Assembly: GCF_024397895.1 (NCBI RefSeq)
Contig: NZ_CP073346.1
Span: forward strand, 4,216,001 to 4,280,000
Source: Pseudomonas benzenivorans
GTDB taxonomy: Bacteria > Pseudomonadota > Gammaproteobacteria > Pseudomonadales > Pseudomonadaceae
DNA length: 64,000 nucleotides
Direction of reading: 5' to 3'
Part shown: positions 26,822 through 36,550 of the stretch, piece by piece
How positions within the stretch are numbered: position 1 is the first letter of the stretch
Layout: every line of letters begins with the position of its first letter
Position numbers and translations under genes: made by a program
Notes under the pieces: model-generated
Database searches by the model: none
What the model was told of the DNA's origin: nothing
The model's input: only the letters and a program-made list of their open reading frames with translations

Positions 26822-28771
26822 CTATTCGCGCAGGTCGACGGCTGCCTCCGGGCTGCGGTCGAACAGTTGAAGCGGATCGCGGGGCAGCGCATCGGGCTGG
26901 TAGTCGTCGCGGATATCCCGGAGCACGCGGATGTCGCCGTACTTCTTGCCGGACAGGGCGGCCAGGCCGGCAGCGTCGCGCACTACGGTCGGGCGCAGGA
27001 ATACCATCAGGTTGCGCTTGATGTGGGTGTCCTGGGTCGAGCGGAACAGGCGGCCGAGGAAGGGGATGTCGCCCAGCAGCGGCACCTTGGAGTCGGTCTG
27101 GGTGATGTCGTCCTGAATCAGCCCGCCGAGCACGATGACCTGCCCGTCTTCGGCAAGGATGGTGCTCTTGATCGAGCGCTTGTTGGTGATCAGGTCGACG
27201 GCGTTGATCCCTTGGGCAGTCGGCGCGATGGAGGAAATTTCCTGTTCGATCTCCAGGCGCAGGCTGGCGCCTTCATTGATGTGCGGGGTGACCTTGAGGG
27301 TGACGCCGATGTCCTTGCGCTCGATGGTGGTGAAGGGGTTGTCGGCACCGGATGCGCTGGTGGTGAAGGAGCCGGTCTGGAATGGCACGTTCTGCCCGAC
27401 CAGAATCTCTGCCTCCTGGTTGTCCAGGGTTAGCAGGCTGGGGGTCGACAGCAGGTTGCTCTTGGTATTGGCCGACAGGGCGGTGACCAGCACACCGAAG
27501 CGTTCGCTGCCCAGGCCGATGATCGCGCCATCGGGCAGGCTGTTGAGGATCGGGTTGTCGACGTTGTTCTTCTGGTCCTGGATGGCCTGCAGCACCGTGC
27601 CGACCGACAGGCCGGTGTTGCCGAAGTTGACTCCGCCGAGGCCGCCCTTGCCGCCGCGGGCATCCAGCGCCCACTGCACGCCGAGGGCGTCGCTGATGTC
27701 GCCCGAGACCTCGACGATGGCGGCCTCCACCATCACCTGGGCGCGCGGCACGTCGAGCTGGCGGACGATGTCCTCCAGGGTCGCCACCAGGTCGGGCTCG
27801 GCCAGCAGGACCAGGGCATTGAGGCTTTCGTCGGCGCGGATCAGGGTGTTTTGCGGTTTGCTGGTTGTTTCGCCGCCATCCTGCGCCTTCAGGCCCTCGG
27901 AGATGTCGCCGAGGGTTTCGGCCAGGGCCTTGGCGTCGTTGTGTCGCAGGCGTATCACCCGGGTGTTGGCCGAGCGGCTGGTCGGGGTGTCCAGCGACTG
28001 GGCCAGGGCCAGCAGTTTGGCGCGGGCTGCCGGTGGGCCGAGGAGGATCAGCCGGTTGGTGCGTGCGTCGGCGATCACCTGGATACCGGAGGCGCCCTTG
28101 GCTTGACCCCTGTCCAGGGCGCTATTGAGTACTTCGGCGGCATCCATCACCCAGGCATGCTGCAGGTTGAGCACGCTGTAGTCGCGTTCGCCCTTCTGGT
28201 CGAGCTGGCGCAGCAGGTCTTCGATACGGGCGATATTGGCGCTGCGGTCGCTGATAATGATTGCATTGGCTGAGGTGACGGCGGCCAGGTGGCCGTATTG
28301 GGGTACCAGCGGGCGCAGCAGGGGAATCAGTTCGGTCGCCGAGCCGTGTTGCACTTGGATAAGACGAGTCTCCAGACGGTCCGGGGCGACGCGGCCGAGT
28401 CCAGCCTCCGCCTTCGCTTCGGCGTTGGGCACGATGCGCGCCTGCTCGCCCTGGGTGATGACGCTGAAGCCATGGGTGGCCATTACCGAGAGAAACAGTT
28501 GGTAGACCTCGCTCAGATTCAGCGGGCTGCTCGACACGACGCTGACCTGGCCCTTCACCCGGGGGTCGACGACGAAGGTCTCCCCCGTGATTTGCGCGAC
28601 CTGGTCGATGAACTCACGGATATCGGCGCCTTTCAGGTTGATGGTCCAGCTTTCCTCCTGCTGTCCGGCGGCCGGTGTTGCTGCGCTGTTGGCCGCACTG
28701 AGCGGCAGCGGGCCGAAGGCCAGGCCGGCGGCGAACAGGGCGAAGGTGAGTCGCGATAGGATCGGGGACAT
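26822..28771 (-). CDS. xcpQ: Type II secretion secretin GspD/XcpQ
   Basis: 649 residues. Signal peptide (to about residue 26), N0 domain (WTINLKGADIREFIDQVAQIT), N1-N3 KH-like repeats, then the secretin beta-barrel domain with VPFQTGSFTT, the ITNKRSIKSTI region and IVLGGLIQDD. A C-terminal S-domain-like tail follows, where pilotin binding is expected. It forms the 15-mer outer-membrane channel of the T2SS. It is the second gene of the xcpPQ operon, starting 4 bases after the xcpP stop, divergent from xcpR-Z as in P. aeruginosa. Confidence 0.96.
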   Translation of the reverse strand: MSPILSRLTFALFAAGLAFGPLPLSAANSAATPAAGQQEESWTINLKGADIREFIDQVAQITGETFVVDPRVKGQVSVVSSSPLNLSEVYQLFLSVMATHGFSVITQGEQARIVPNAEAKAEAGLGRVAPDRLETRLIQVQHGSATELIPLLRPLVPQYGHLAAVTSANAIIISDRSANIARIEDLLRQLDQKGERDYSVLNLQHAWVMDAAEVLNSALDRGQAKGASGIQVIADARTNRLILLGPPAARAKLLALAQSLDTPTSRSANTRVIRLRHNDAKALAETLGDISEGLKAQDGGETTSKPQNTLIRADESLNALVLLAEPDLVATLEDIVRQLDVPRAQVMVEAAIVEVSGDISDALGVQWALDARGGKGGLGGVNFGNTGLSVGTVLQAIQDQKNNVDNPILNSLPDGAIIGLGSERFGVLVTALSANTKSNLLSTPSLLTLDNQEAEILVGQNVPFQTGSFTTSASGADNPFTTIERKDIGVTLKVTPHINEGASLRLEIEQEISSIAPTAQGINAVDLITNKRSIKSTILAEDGQVIVLGGLIQDDITQTDSKVPLLGDIPFLGRLFRSTQDTHIKRNLMVFLRPTVVRDAAGLAALSGKKYGDIRVLRDIRDDYQPDALPRDPLQLFDRSPEAAVDLRE

Positions 28772-28775
28772 CGGT

Positions 28776-29429
28776 TCAGTCGCCTTCTATTATGGTCTGA
28801 TCGGTAGGTTCGGCGTCTGGCGGCAGGGTGCCTGCCGCCTCCATCTGTTCGCGCAGTGAGTCCATGCGCTCGCGCAGTTGTTCGAGGTTGCCGGCCTCCA
28901 GCTCGTCGAGCTGGTCCAGGTTTCCTGGGTCTGTTTCGTAGGGAATGTAATTCAGGCCGTCGCCGGCAGATTGGCTCTGGGGGAAGGTCAGGCTCTCGCG
29001 CCGTCCGTTGCGCAGCAGTTCGACGCGATCGGCGTAGATCGCGTGCAAACGCACTCCGTTGGCCACTTCACTGTCGATCTGGTAGCGCTGGGCTTCGCTG
29101 CCATTCTCACGAATGATCGCGCTGGAGCGCTGTGGATCGCTGTGGACGAAGCTGCCCAGCAGCGTCAGGCGCAGGTTGGTGGCCGGCGGCGGCGCGCTGT
29201 CATCCACTGCACCGCTGCCGAAGAGCTGCTCCAGGCCAGGGCTGAGGGCGGTCGCGCGGGGTAGGCCGGGGTCCGGTGATTCCAGGGTCGCGGGCGTGCG
29301 CAGCAGGCGCAGCCAGTCGGCCGTTTGCCAGGCCAGGCTGACACTCATGGCCAGGACCATGGCGATACCGACCAGGGTGGTGGTGTGCAACTGCAGCCAG
29401 CGTCCAGTAGCCGTAACAGGCAAAGGCAT
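28776..29429 (-). CDS. xcpP: Type II secretion inner-membrane protein GspC/XcpP
   Basis: About 217 residues. Short cytoplasmic N-terminus, one membrane helix (about residues 20-38, VGIAMVLAMSVSLAW), a periplasmic HR domain (NLRLTLLGSFVHSDPQRSSAI) that contacts the secretin N0 domain, and a C-terminal coiled coil (LDQLDELEAGNLEQLRERMD) in place of the PDZ found in other GspC. The coiled-coil form is the Pseudomonas XcpP type. I start at ATG 29429; the frame is open 52 codons further upstream in non-coding-looking sequence. The GGAG is only 2 bases from this ATG, so the exact start is uncertain. Confidence 0.9.
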   Translation of the reverse strand: MPLPVTATGRWLQLHTTTLVGIAMVLAMSVSLAWQTADWLRLLRTPATLESPDPGLPRATALSPGLEQLFGSGAVDDSAPPPATNLRLTLLGSFVHSDPQRSSAIIRENGSEAQRYQIDSEVANGVRLHAIYADRVELLRNGRRESLTFPQSQSAGDGLNYIPYETDPGNLDQLDELEAGNLEQLRERMDSLREQMEAAGTLPPDAEPTDQTIIEGD

Positions 29430-29585
29430 CACTCCATGAGATTCTTGTTCTGTGGTGCGTGTCGCGCCCCGATCATAGACAGTTCGGCAGCATTTTGCAG
29501 TCCCCTTTCGGGGTGGTGTATCCCGCCGCCGTGATGTGCTAAAGATAGCCCAGTGTCCCCGCACTTTGGCGGGAACTCTCCACAA

Positions 29586-29613
29586 TTAACCGACGGAACC
29601 GCGGCTGCATAAT
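29586..29613 (+). promoter_or_regulatory. Candidate promoter for xcpR-Z
   Basis: TTAACC (29586-29591) and CATAAT (29608-29613) with a 16-base spacer, 55 bases before xcpR. On the opposite strand, TATGAT (minus strand of 29472-29477) could be the -10 of xcpPQ. I see no clear Las/Rhl box, although xcp is quorum-regulated in P. aeruginosa. Confidence 0.45.
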
Positions 29614-29627
29614 GGTCAGGACTGACC
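29614..29627. promoter_or_regulatory. Palindrome GGTCA-GGAC-TGACC at the xcpR transcription start
   Basis: A perfect 5-bp inverted repeat with a 4-base centre, starting right after the predicted xcpR -10. The position suits a repressor operator or a leader hairpin. No family assigned. Confidence 0.4.
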
Positions 29628-29667
29628 GTGATACTTGCGTCACGTTACCGCCTAAGGCTCGCCTAGG

Positions 29668-31155
29668 ATGAACGCTCTGCCCAATGATGCGCCTCTGCGC
29701 CGTTTGCCGTTCAGTTTCGCCAAGCGTCACGGCGTGGTGCTGCTGGCGGAGGCCGAACCGCCCTGTCTCGGCCATCGACCCGGGGTCGAGCTAGTGGCCG
29801 TGGCCGAGGCGCAGCGCTTCGTCGGTCGTCAGCTGGCGCTGCGCGCGCTGTCCGCCGAGGCCTTCGAGCAGGCGCTGGGCAAGGCCTATCAGCACGACTC
29901 GGCGTCCATGCAGCTGGCCGAAGACATCGGCGGAAGTCTCGACCTGGCTGCCCTGGCCGAGCAGGTGCCGGAGACCGAGGACCTGCTGGAGCAGGAGGAC
30001 GATGCGCCGATCATCCGTCTGATCAACGCGATTCTCGGCGAGGCGATCAAGGAAAACGCCTCGGACATTCACCTGGAGACTTTTGAGAAGCGCCTGGTGG
30101 TGCGCTTTCGCGTCGACGGCATCCTTCGTGAAGTGCTCGAGCCCAAGCGCGAGCTGGCGGCGTTGCTGGTCTCGCGGATCAAGGTCATGGCGCGTCTGGA
30201 CATTGCCGAGAAGCGCGTGCCCCAGGACGGGCGGATATCCCTGAAGGTCGGCGGTCGCGAGGTGGACATTCGGGTGTCGACCCTGCCTTCGGCCAACGGC
30301 GAGCGGGTCGTGCTGCGCCTGCTGGACAAGCAGGCCGGGCGCCTGACGCTGCAGCACCTGGGCATGTGCGCGCGGGATCGCGAGCTGATGGAGGCGACCG
30401 TGCGCAAGCCACACGGCATCCTTCTGGTTACCGGCCCCACCGGTTCGGGCAAGACCACCACGCTCTATGCCAGCCTGGTCAGCCTCAACGACCGCACGCG
30501 CAACATTCTCACGGTGGAGGACCCGATCGAGTATCACCTCGAGGGCATCGGCCAGACCCAGGTCAACACCAAGGTTGACATGACCTTCGCCCGCGGTCTG
30601 CGAGCCATTCTGCGTCAGGACCCGGACGTGGTGATGGTCGGCGAGATCCGCGACAAGGAGACCGCCGAGATCGCCGTACAGGCCTCGCTGACCGGGCACC
30701 TGGTGCTGTCGACCCTGCACACCAACAGCGCGATCGGCGCCATCACCCGCCTGGTCGATATGGGCGTCGAACCCTTCCTGCTGTCCTCGTCGCTGCTCGG
30801 CGTACTGGCCCAGCGCCTGGTGCGGGTGCTCTGTCCCCAGTGCAAGGAGGCCTATCAGGCCGACGCCGCCGAATGTGCCAAGCTCGGCGTGGTCGCCGAG
30901 CCGCCGCCGACCCTCTACCACGCACGTGGCTGCAGCGCCTGTCACCAGCAGGGCTATCGCGGCCGTACCGGAATCTATGAGCTGGTGGTGTTCGATGATC
31001 ACCTGCGCACGCTGATCCACAACGTCGCCTCCGAGCAGGACATGATCCGTCATGCCCGCACGCTCGGACCGAGCATCCGCGAGGATGGGCGGCGCAAGGT
31101 GCTGGAGGGCTTGACCAGCCTGGAAGAAGTGCTGCGCGTGACCCTGGAAGAGTAA
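29668..31155 (+). CDS. xcpR: Type II secretion ATPase GspE/XcpR
   Basis: 495 residues. N-terminal GspL-binding domain, then the secretion ATPase core with Walker [11 protein letters not shown] near residue 257, Asp box ([23 protein letters not shown]) and His box ([12 protein letters not shown]). A tetracysteine zinc motif (CPQC and CSAC pairs, near 390-425) is present as in other GspE. It is the cytoplasmic motor for pseudopilus assembly. First gene of the nine-gene xcpR-Z operon; its stop overlaps xcpS by one base. Confidence 0.97.
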   Translation: MNALPNDAPLRRLPFSFAKRHGVVLLAEAEPPCLGHRPGVELVAVAEAQRFVGRQLALRALSAEAFEQALGKAYQHDSASMQLAEDIGGSLDLAALAEQVPETEDLLEQEDDAPIIRLINAILGEAIKENASDIHLETFEKRLVVRFRVDGILREVLEPKRELAALLVSRIKVMARLDIAEKRVPQDGRISLKVGGREVDIRVSTLPSANGERVVLRLLDKQAGRLTLQHLGMCARDRELMEATVRKPHGILLVTGPTGSGKTTTLYASLVSLNDRTRNILTVEDPIEYHLEGIGQTQVNTKVDMTFARGLRAILRQDPDVVMVGEIRDKETAEIAVQASLTGHLVLSTLHTNSAIGAITRLVDMGVEPFLLSSSLLGVLAQRLVRVLCPQCKEAYQADAAECAKLGVVAEPPPTLYHARGCSACHQQGYRGRTGIYELVVFDDHLRTLIHNVASEQDMIRHARTLGPSIREDGRRKVLEGLTSLEEVLRVTLEE

Positions 31156-32366
31156 TGGCCGCCTTCGAATACCTCGCCCTCGACCGTAAGGGCCGTCAAC
31201 AGAAAGGCGTACTGGAGGCCGACAGTGCCCGTCAGGTGCGTCAACTGCTGCGTGAGCGGCAGCTGGCGCCGCTGGAGGTCAACGCCACGCGCACCCGAGA
31301 GCCGGCCGGCGGGCACTTCAGCTTCAGTCGCGGCCTCTCGGCGCGGGACCTGGCGCTGTTGACCCGGCAGCTGGCCACCCTGATTCAAGCGGCGTTGCCG
31401 ATCGAGGAGGCACTGCGGGCCGCCGCGGCCCAGGCCAGTGCGCCGCGCATCCAGAGCATGTTGTTGGCGGTGCGGGCGCGGGTGCTGGAGGGGCACGGCC
31501 TGGCCGACAGCCTGAAGGAGTTTCCCGCCGCCTTTCCCGAGCTGTACCGCGCCACGGTGGCGGCGGGCGAGCACGCCGGTCACCTCGGCCCCGTGCTGGA
31601 GCAATTGGCCGACTACACCGAGCAGCGCCAGCAGTCGCGGCAGAAGATCCAGCTGGCGCTGCTCTATCCGCTGATCCTGATGTGCGCCTCGCTGCTGATC
31701 GTCGGCTTCCTGCTCGGCTACGTGGTGCCGGACGTGGTGCGGGTCTTCATCGACTCGGGCCAGACCCTGCCGGCCCTGACCCGCGGCCTGATCGCCCTGA
31801 GCGATTGGGTCAAGGGCTGGGCCTGGCTGGTGCTGATCCTGATGGCGCTCGGGTTCTTCGCCCTGCGCTGGGCACTGCGTGACGAGTCGGTGAAGTTGCG
31901 CTGGCATGCCTTGCTGCTCCGCGTGCCGCTGTTCGGGCGGCTGATCCGTGCCACCGACTGCGCCCGTTTTGCTTCGACCCTGGCCATCCTCACCCGCAGT
32001 GGGGTGCCCCTGGTGGAGGCCCTGGCGATCGGCGGCGAGGTGATCGCCAATCGGGTGATACGAGGCCAGGTGGTGGTGGCTGCGCAGAAGGTCCGCGAGG
32101 GCGGCAGCCTGACCCGCGCGCTGGAGGCCAGCGGGCAGTTCCCGCCGATGATGTTGCATATGATCGCCAGCGGCGAGCGCTCCGGTGAGCTGGATCAGAT
32201 GCTCGCGCGCACGGCGCGCAACCAGGAAAACGACCTGGCCGCCCAGGTGGCCTTGTTGGTCGGCCTGTTCGAGCCGTTCATGCTGGTCTTCATGGGGGCG
32301 GTGGTACTGGTCATAGTCTTGGCCATCCTGCTGCCCATTCTGTCTCTCAATCAATTGGTGGGGTAA
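31155..32366 (+). CDS. xcpS: Type II secretion platform protein GspF/XcpS
   Basis: 403 residues, polytopic inner-membrane protein with two T2SSF domains (each ending in helices near 170-195, 220-240 and 375-400). Start [22 protein letters not shown] is typical of GspF. It anchors the ATPase and pseudopilus base. The ATG overlaps the xcpR TAA by one base (TAATG). Confidence 0.96.
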   Translation: MAAFEYLALDRKGRQQKGVLEADSARQVRQLLRERQLAPLEVNATRTREPAGGHFSFSRGLSARDLALLTRQLATLIQAALPIEEALRAAAAQASAPRIQSMLLAVRARVLEGHGLADSLKEFPAAFPELYRATVAAGEHAGHLGPVLEQLADYTEQRQQSRQKIQLALLYPLILMCASLLIVGFLLGYVVPDVVRVFIDSGQTLPALTRGLIALSDWVKGWAWLVLILMALGFFALRWALRDESVKLRWHALLLRVPLFGRLIRATDCARFASTLAILTRSGVPLVEALAIGGEVIANRVIRGQVVVAAQKVREGGSLTRALEASGQFPPMMLHMIASGERSGELDQMLARTARNQENDLAAQVALLVGLFEPFMLVFMGAVVLVIVLAILLPILSLNQLVG

Positions 32367-32370
32367 GCAG

Positions 32371-32796
32371 GTGAACAAGCGTCAGGCAGGTTTTACGCTG
32401 ATCGAAATCATGGTGGTGGTGGTGATCCTCGGGATCCTCGCCGCCCTGGTGGTGCCGCAGGTGATGAGTCGGCCGGACCAGGCCAAGGTCACCGCGGCGC
32501 AGAACGATATCCGCGCCATCGGTGCCGCCCTGGACATGTACAAGCTGGACAATCACAGCTATCCCAGCACCCAGCAGGGGCTCGAAGCGCTGGTGGAGAA
32601 ACCCTCCGGCAACCCGCCGGCGAAGAACTGGAACAGGGACGGCTACCTCAAGCGCCTGCCGGTCGATCCCTGGGGCAACGTCTACCAGTACCTGGCCCCC
32701 GGCACCAAGGGCGCCTTCGATCTCTATTCACTGGGGCGGGACGGCAAGCAGGGCGGCAGCGATCTGGATGCCGACATCGGCAGCTGGGACCTCTGA
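32371..32796 (+). CDS. xcpT: Major pseudopilin GspG/XcpT
   Basis: 141 residues, GTG start. Prepilin leader MNKRQAG is cut by the prepilin peptidase PilD/XcpA (not in this window) before FTLIEIMVVVVILGILAALV; Glu+5 is present. The C-terminal GspG domain (DGYLKRLPVDPWGNVYQYL, with Asp-rich calcium-binding end) is intact. It is the main subunit of the periplasmic pseudopilus. The most abundantly needed subunit of the operon. Confidence 0.97.
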   Translation: MNKRQAGFTLIEIMVVVVILGILAALVVPQVMSRPDQAKVTAAQNDIRAIGAALDMYKLDNHSYPSTQQGLEALVEKPSGNPPAKNWNRDGYLKRLPVDPWGNVYQYLAPGTKGAFDLYSLGRDGKQGGSDLDADIGSWDL

Positions 32797-32813
32797 TGAG
32801 GCAGTGCTGAGCC

Positions 32814-33386
32814 ATGCCCACCAGGCGCCTCGCGCTGACGTCCGCCTCTGCCAGGCGCGGCCGCTCAGGCGGTTTCACCCTGGTCGAGTTGCTGGTGGTG
32901 CTGGTCATCCTTGGCGTGCTGATCGGCCTGGCGGTGATCGGCACCGGCGCCACCGGTCCCGCACGGGAGCTGCATGACGAAGCCGAGCGTCTGGCTGGCT
33001 TGATCGGTGTGCTGGCCGAGGAGGCGGTGCTGGACAACCGCGAGTACGGCGTCCACCTGAGTGCCGGTGCCTATCAGGTATTGCAATACGACCCGGCCTC
33101 GCGTCGGTGGCAGGCGCTGCAGCGACAGCCCCACCAGTTACCGCCTTGGGCGGAGCTGAGTGTCGAACTGGAGGGCGAGGCGCTGCGCCTGCCCCAGCCC
33201 ACCGGCGAGTCGGCCGGCAAGGCTGGTCTCACCCCGCAGCTGCTGATTCTCTCCAGCGGTGAGCTCAGTCCCTTTCGCCTGCAGCTGCGTGAGCGTCGCC
33301 GGGACGGAATGCACCTGTGGCTGTCGAGTGACGGATTCCAGTTGCCCAGGGTCGAGCTGGGCGGCGTCAAGGGACGCTCCGGATGA
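32814..33386 (+). CDS. xcpU: Minor pseudopilin GspH/XcpU
   Basis: 190 residues. Leader longer than usual, rich in Arg (MPTRRLALTSASARRGRSGG), followed by the prepilin helix FTLVELLVVLVILGVLIGLA with Glu+5 and a GspH beta domain. The start is the first ATG, 17 bases after xcpT; no strong Shine-Dalgarno is seen. Part of the pseudopilus tip. The stop overlaps xcpV by 4 bases. Confidence 0.93.
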   Translation: MPTRRLALTSASARRGRSGGFTLVELLVVLVILGVLIGLAVIGTGATGPARELHDEAERLAGLIGVLAEEAVLDNREYGVHLSAGAYQVLQYDPASRRWQALQRQPHQLPPWAELSVELEGEALRLPQPTGESAGKAGLTPQLLILSSGELSPFRLQLRERRRDGMHLWLSSDGFQLPRVELGGVKGRSG

Positions 33387-33772
33387 GGCGCATGGCGGGA
33401 TTCACCCTGCTCGAGGTGCTGGTGGCCTTGGCCATCTTCGCCCTGGTCGCCGCCAGTGTGCTGAGTGCCAGCACGCGCAGCCTGCAGACGGCCGCGCGCT
33501 TGGAGGACAAGACCCTGGCGATGTGGATCGCCGACAACCGTCTGACCGAGTTGCAGCTGGCCGAGGTGCCGGCCGCGGATGGGCGCGCTGAGGGCGAACT
33601 GACCTTCGGCGGACGTCGTTGGCAGTGGCAGAGCGAGATCCAGCAAACCAGCGAGCCAAGCATGCGCCGGGTCACTCTGTGGGTGGCGGCGTATCCGGAG
33701 CGGCGGCCGCGTGGTGACCTGCGCGAGCGGGCGCTGGTCAGTCTCACTGGTTTTCTCGGGACGCCACGATGA
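33383..33772 (+). CDS. xcpV: Minor pseudopilin GspI/XcpV
   Basis: 129 residues. Leader MRRMAG, cleavage before FTLLEVLVALAIFALVAASV with Glu+5, then the small GspI fold. GspI nucleates the tip complex with GspJ and GspK. ATGA overlaps with both neighbouring genes point to coupled translation and fixed stoichiometry. Confidence 0.95.
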   Translation: MRRMAGFTLLEVLVALAIFALVAASVLSASTRSLQTAARLEDKTLAMWIADNRLTELQLAEVPAADGRAEGELTFGGRRWQWQSEIQQTSEPSMRRVTLWVAAYPERRPRGDLRERALVSLTGFLGTPR

Positions 33773-34455
33773 AGCGTTCGCGAGGCTTCACCCTGCTCGA
33801 GCTGCTGATCGCCATCGCGATTTTTGCCCTGCTCGGCCTCGGCACCTATCGCATGCTCGACAGCGTGCTGCGCACCGACAGCGCCACGCGGGCGCATGAA
33901 CAGCAGCTGCGTGAGCTGGTGCGGGCCATGGCGGCTTTCGAGCGCGATGTGTTGCAGGTGGTCGCGCGCCCGGTACGTGACCCCTTCGGCGATGCGCGTC
34001 CCGCCCTGCTCGGCGAGGAGGTTGGCGGTGCGGCGGTCGAGCTGAGTCGAGCCGGTTGGCGCAATCCCCTGGGGCGCGTGCGCGCCGGCGTGCAGCGGGT
34101 GCGTTGGCAGTTGAGCGGCGAACAATGGCAGCGGCGCTACTGGAACGTGCTGGATCAGGCCCAGGACAGCCAGCCCCAGGTACAGCAGGCGTTGCACGGG
34201 GTGATGCGCCTGCAGCTGCGCTACCAGGATGGTCTGGGCGCCTGGCACGACAGCTGGCCGCCGCCTGGCGGTCGAGGGGACGAGGCCCTGGTGGTGCTGC
34301 CGCAGGCGCTCGAGCTGGTGCTGGAGCATCGGCGCTACGGCGAGCTGCGGCGCCTGCTGCGGCTGCCAGAGGTGCCGCCGCAGCAACAGGCTCCAGCCGC
34401 CGGGGGCGAGGAGGGCGGCGATGCAGGCGAGCCGCAGAAGGAGCCCGAATCATGA
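33769..34455 (+). CDS. xcpW: Minor pseudopilin GspJ/XcpW
   Basis: 228 residues. Leader MKRSRG, then FTLLELLIAIAIFALLGLGT with Glu+5, and the GspJ domain (MLDSVLRTDSATRAHEQQLR onward). Its C-terminal tail is rich in Gln, Gly and Glu (about the last 30 residues) and probably disordered. It forms the tip complex with GspI and GspK. Confidence 0.95.
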   Translation: MKRSRGFTLLELLIAIAIFALLGLGTYRMLDSVLRTDSATRAHEQQLRELVRAMAAFERDVLQVVARPVRDPFGDARPALLGEEVGGAAVELSRAGWRNPLGRVRAGVQRVRWQLSGEQWQRRYWNVLDQAQDSQPQVQQALHGVMRLQLRYQDGLGAWHDSWPPPGGRGDEALVVLPQALELVLEHRRYGELRRLLRLPEVPPQQQAPAAGGEEGGDAGEPQKEPES

Positions 34456-35417
34456 GGGCGCAGCGCGGCGTCGCCTTGATCACGGTGCTGTTAGTGGTGG
34501 CAGTGGTGACAGTGGTCTGTTCCGGTCTGATCGCCCGTCAACAGCTGGCCATTCGCAGCAGCGCCAATCAGTTGCACGTGCGCCAGGCCTGGCACTACGC
34601 CCTGGGGGGCGAGACCCTGGCTCAGGCGGTGTTGCGCCGGGACCTGCTGCAGGGCAATCCGAGGGCACCGGTGGATCACCTCGGCGAGGCCTGGGCTCAG
34701 CCCCTGGCGCCCTTCAATCTGGATGAGGGCGGTGAATTGCAGGTGCGCATCGTCGATCCGAGTGGGCGCTTCAATCTCAACAGCCTGGTACGCAAGGGGC
34801 AGGCCAATGAGGCCGCCGTGGCCCAGTTTCGCCGCTTGTTGCGCAGCCTGCAGATCGACAAGCCCTACGCCGAGCGCCTGGTGGACTGGCTGGACATCGA
34901 CCAGGAACCCAGTGGCGGCTTCGGCGCCGAGGACAATCAGTACCTGTTGGTCCAGCCGGCCTACCGTGCGGCTAATCGAGCCTTGAGCGACGTGTCCGAA
35001 TTGCGTCTGCTGCTGGAAATGACCGAGGCCGATTACCTGCGTTTGTTGCCCTACGTCAGCGCGTTGCCGGCCGATGCCACGCTGAACGTGAATACCGCCG
35101 GCGCCCTGGTCCTGGCGAGCCTGGCCGATGGCTTGCCGCTCGCCACCGCCGAGGGTCTGGTCGCGGCGCGAGGCCGTCAGGGCTATGCCGACGTGGCGAG
35201 TTTCGTCGCCCAGTTGCCGGGGTTGAAGGTGCAGGGCCAAGGCTTGGCCGTGGGTAGTCAATACTTTGAGGTGATCAGTGATGTCAGCGTGGGGGATCGT
35301 CGTCAGGCGCTGCGCAGTACGCTGCAGCGCAGCAGCGATGGTCGAGTCTATGTGTTAGCCCGTGACCTGGGGCAGGGAGCAGTGCCACCCGCACCCGTCG
35401 AGGAAGTTGAACCATGA
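34452..35417 (+). CDS. xcpX: Minor pseudopilin GspK/XcpX
   Basis: 321 residues. Prepilin-like leader MRAQRG followed by VALITVLLVVAVVTVVCSGL; Glu+5 is absent, as is normal for GspK, which caps the pseudopilus. The large alpha domain follows (FNLNSLVRKGQ, DWLDIDQEP). ATG 34452 overlaps the xcpW TGA; the longer open frame upstream is not coding. The stop overlaps xcpY by 4 bases. Confidence 0.95.
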   Translation: MRAQRGVALITVLLVVAVVTVVCSGLIARQQLAIRSSANQLHVRQAWHYALGGETLAQAVLRRDLLQGNPRAPVDHLGEAWAQPLAPFNLDEGGELQVRIVDPSGRFNLNSLVRKGQANEAAVAQFRRLLRSLQIDKPYAERLVDWLDIDQEPSGGFGAEDNQYLLVQPAYRAANRALSDVSELRLLLEMTEADYLRLLPYVSALPADATLNVNTAGALVLASLADGLPLATAEGLVAARGRQGYADVASFVAQLPGLKVQGQGLAVGSQYFEVISDVSVGDRRQALRSTLQRSSDGRVYVLARDLGQGAVPPAPVEEVEP

Positions 35418-36550
35418 GTCAGTCGTATGTGTTTTTACCGCCAGAGGCCTGTGCCGAGGCCGACCCCGAGCTGTTGGTGCAGCGGGTCCATGGGGAGCGC
35501 CGCGAGCCGATGCCTTTCTCCCGGACGGTGGCCGCGAAGGACGAATCCTGGACGCTGGTGCTGCCGGTCGAGGCGGTGACCGCCTGCGCCGTACAGCTGC
35601 CGACCCAGAAGGCCCGCTGGCTGCGTCAGGCCCTGCCGTTTGCGGTCGAGGAGCTGCTCGCCGAGGATGTCGAGCAGTTTCATCTGGCCTTGGGCGAGCC
35701 GCTGGCCGATGGACGTCACCGGGTATTCGCGGTGCGCCGCCGGTGGTTGGCGGACTGGCTGGCACTGTGCAAGACGCCGCCGCAGGCGATTGCCGTGGAT
35801 GCGGATATGCTGCCACGCGAGGGCACCCAGCTGCTGCCGTTGGGCGGGCGCTGCCTGGTCGGCGGAGCGGAGGTCGCGCGCCTGGCGCTAAACGCCGAGG
35901 ACTGGCCGACATTGGCGCCCCTGTGTCCGCGTCCACACGTCGCCTATCGCGTGCCCAGGCAGCCGGAACTGGAGTCGGCGGACCAGTGCCCTGAGGTGAG
36001 AGACCCCCATGTCTGGTTGGCGCGACAGGGGGTCGTCAGCAACCTTGCGCAGGGCGACTTTGCCCCTGTCGGAGCAGGTGGGCGGTGGCAGCGATGCTGG
36101 CCACTGCTGGGGCTGGTCGGCCTGTGGCTGGTGCTGCAATGGGGCTTCAATCTGGCCCAGGGTTGGCACCTGCAGAAGCAGGCCGACACCTATGCTGAGG
36201 CTAGCGAGGCGTTGTACCGCGAGCTGTTTCCAGATGATCGCAAGCTGATCGACCTGCGCGCGCAACTGGATCAGCACCTGGCGGAAGGGGGCGCCAGCGG
36301 TCAGGGGCGCCTGCTCGGAATGCTGGCCCAGGTGAATCAGGCGATAACCGCCGAAGGCGCGCGGGTCGAGGTGCAACAGCTGGATTTCAGTGACAGTCGC
36401 GGAGACCTGGCTTTGCAGATCCAGGCGCCGGGATTCAGCGAGCTGGAGCGGCTGCGCGAGCGCCTCCTGGAGGCGGGCCTGGCCGTCCAGCTGGGCTCGG
36501 CCAGCCGTGAAGAGCAAGGCGTGAGCGCGCGCCTGGTGATCGAGGGATGA
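35414..36550 (+). CDS. xcpY: Type II secretion protein GspL/XcpY
   Basis: 378 residues. N-terminal cytoplasmic actin-like domain (MSQSYVFLPPEACAEADPEL onward) that holds the ATPase GspE, one membrane helix near 232-250 (CWPLLGLVGLWLVLQWGFNL), and a C-terminal ferredoxin-like periplasmic domain. It couples the cytoplasmic motor to the inner-membrane platform together with GspM. Confidence 0.94.
   Translation: MSQSYVFLPPEACAEADPELLVQRVHGERREPMPFSRTVAAKDESWTLVLPVEAVTACAVQLPTQKARWLRQALPFAVEELLAEDVEQFHLALGEPLADGRHRVFAVRRRWLADWLALCKTPPQAIAVDADMLPREGTQLLPLGGRCLVGGAEVARLALNAEDWPTLAPLCPRPHVAYRVPRQPELESADQCPEVRDPHVWLARQGVVSNLAQGDFAPVGAGGRWQRCWPLLGLVGLWLVLQWGFNLAQGWHLQKQADTYAEASEALYRELFPDDRKLIDLRAQLDQHLAEGGASGQGRLLGMLAQVNQAITAEGARVEVQQLDFSDSRGDLALQIQAPGFSELERLRERLLEAGLAVQLGSASREEQGVSARLVIEG

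Noticed and set aside
29430..29667. Las/Rhl (lux-type) box in the xcp divergent region
   Set aside because: No CT-N12-AG element with good dyad symmetry was found by eye.
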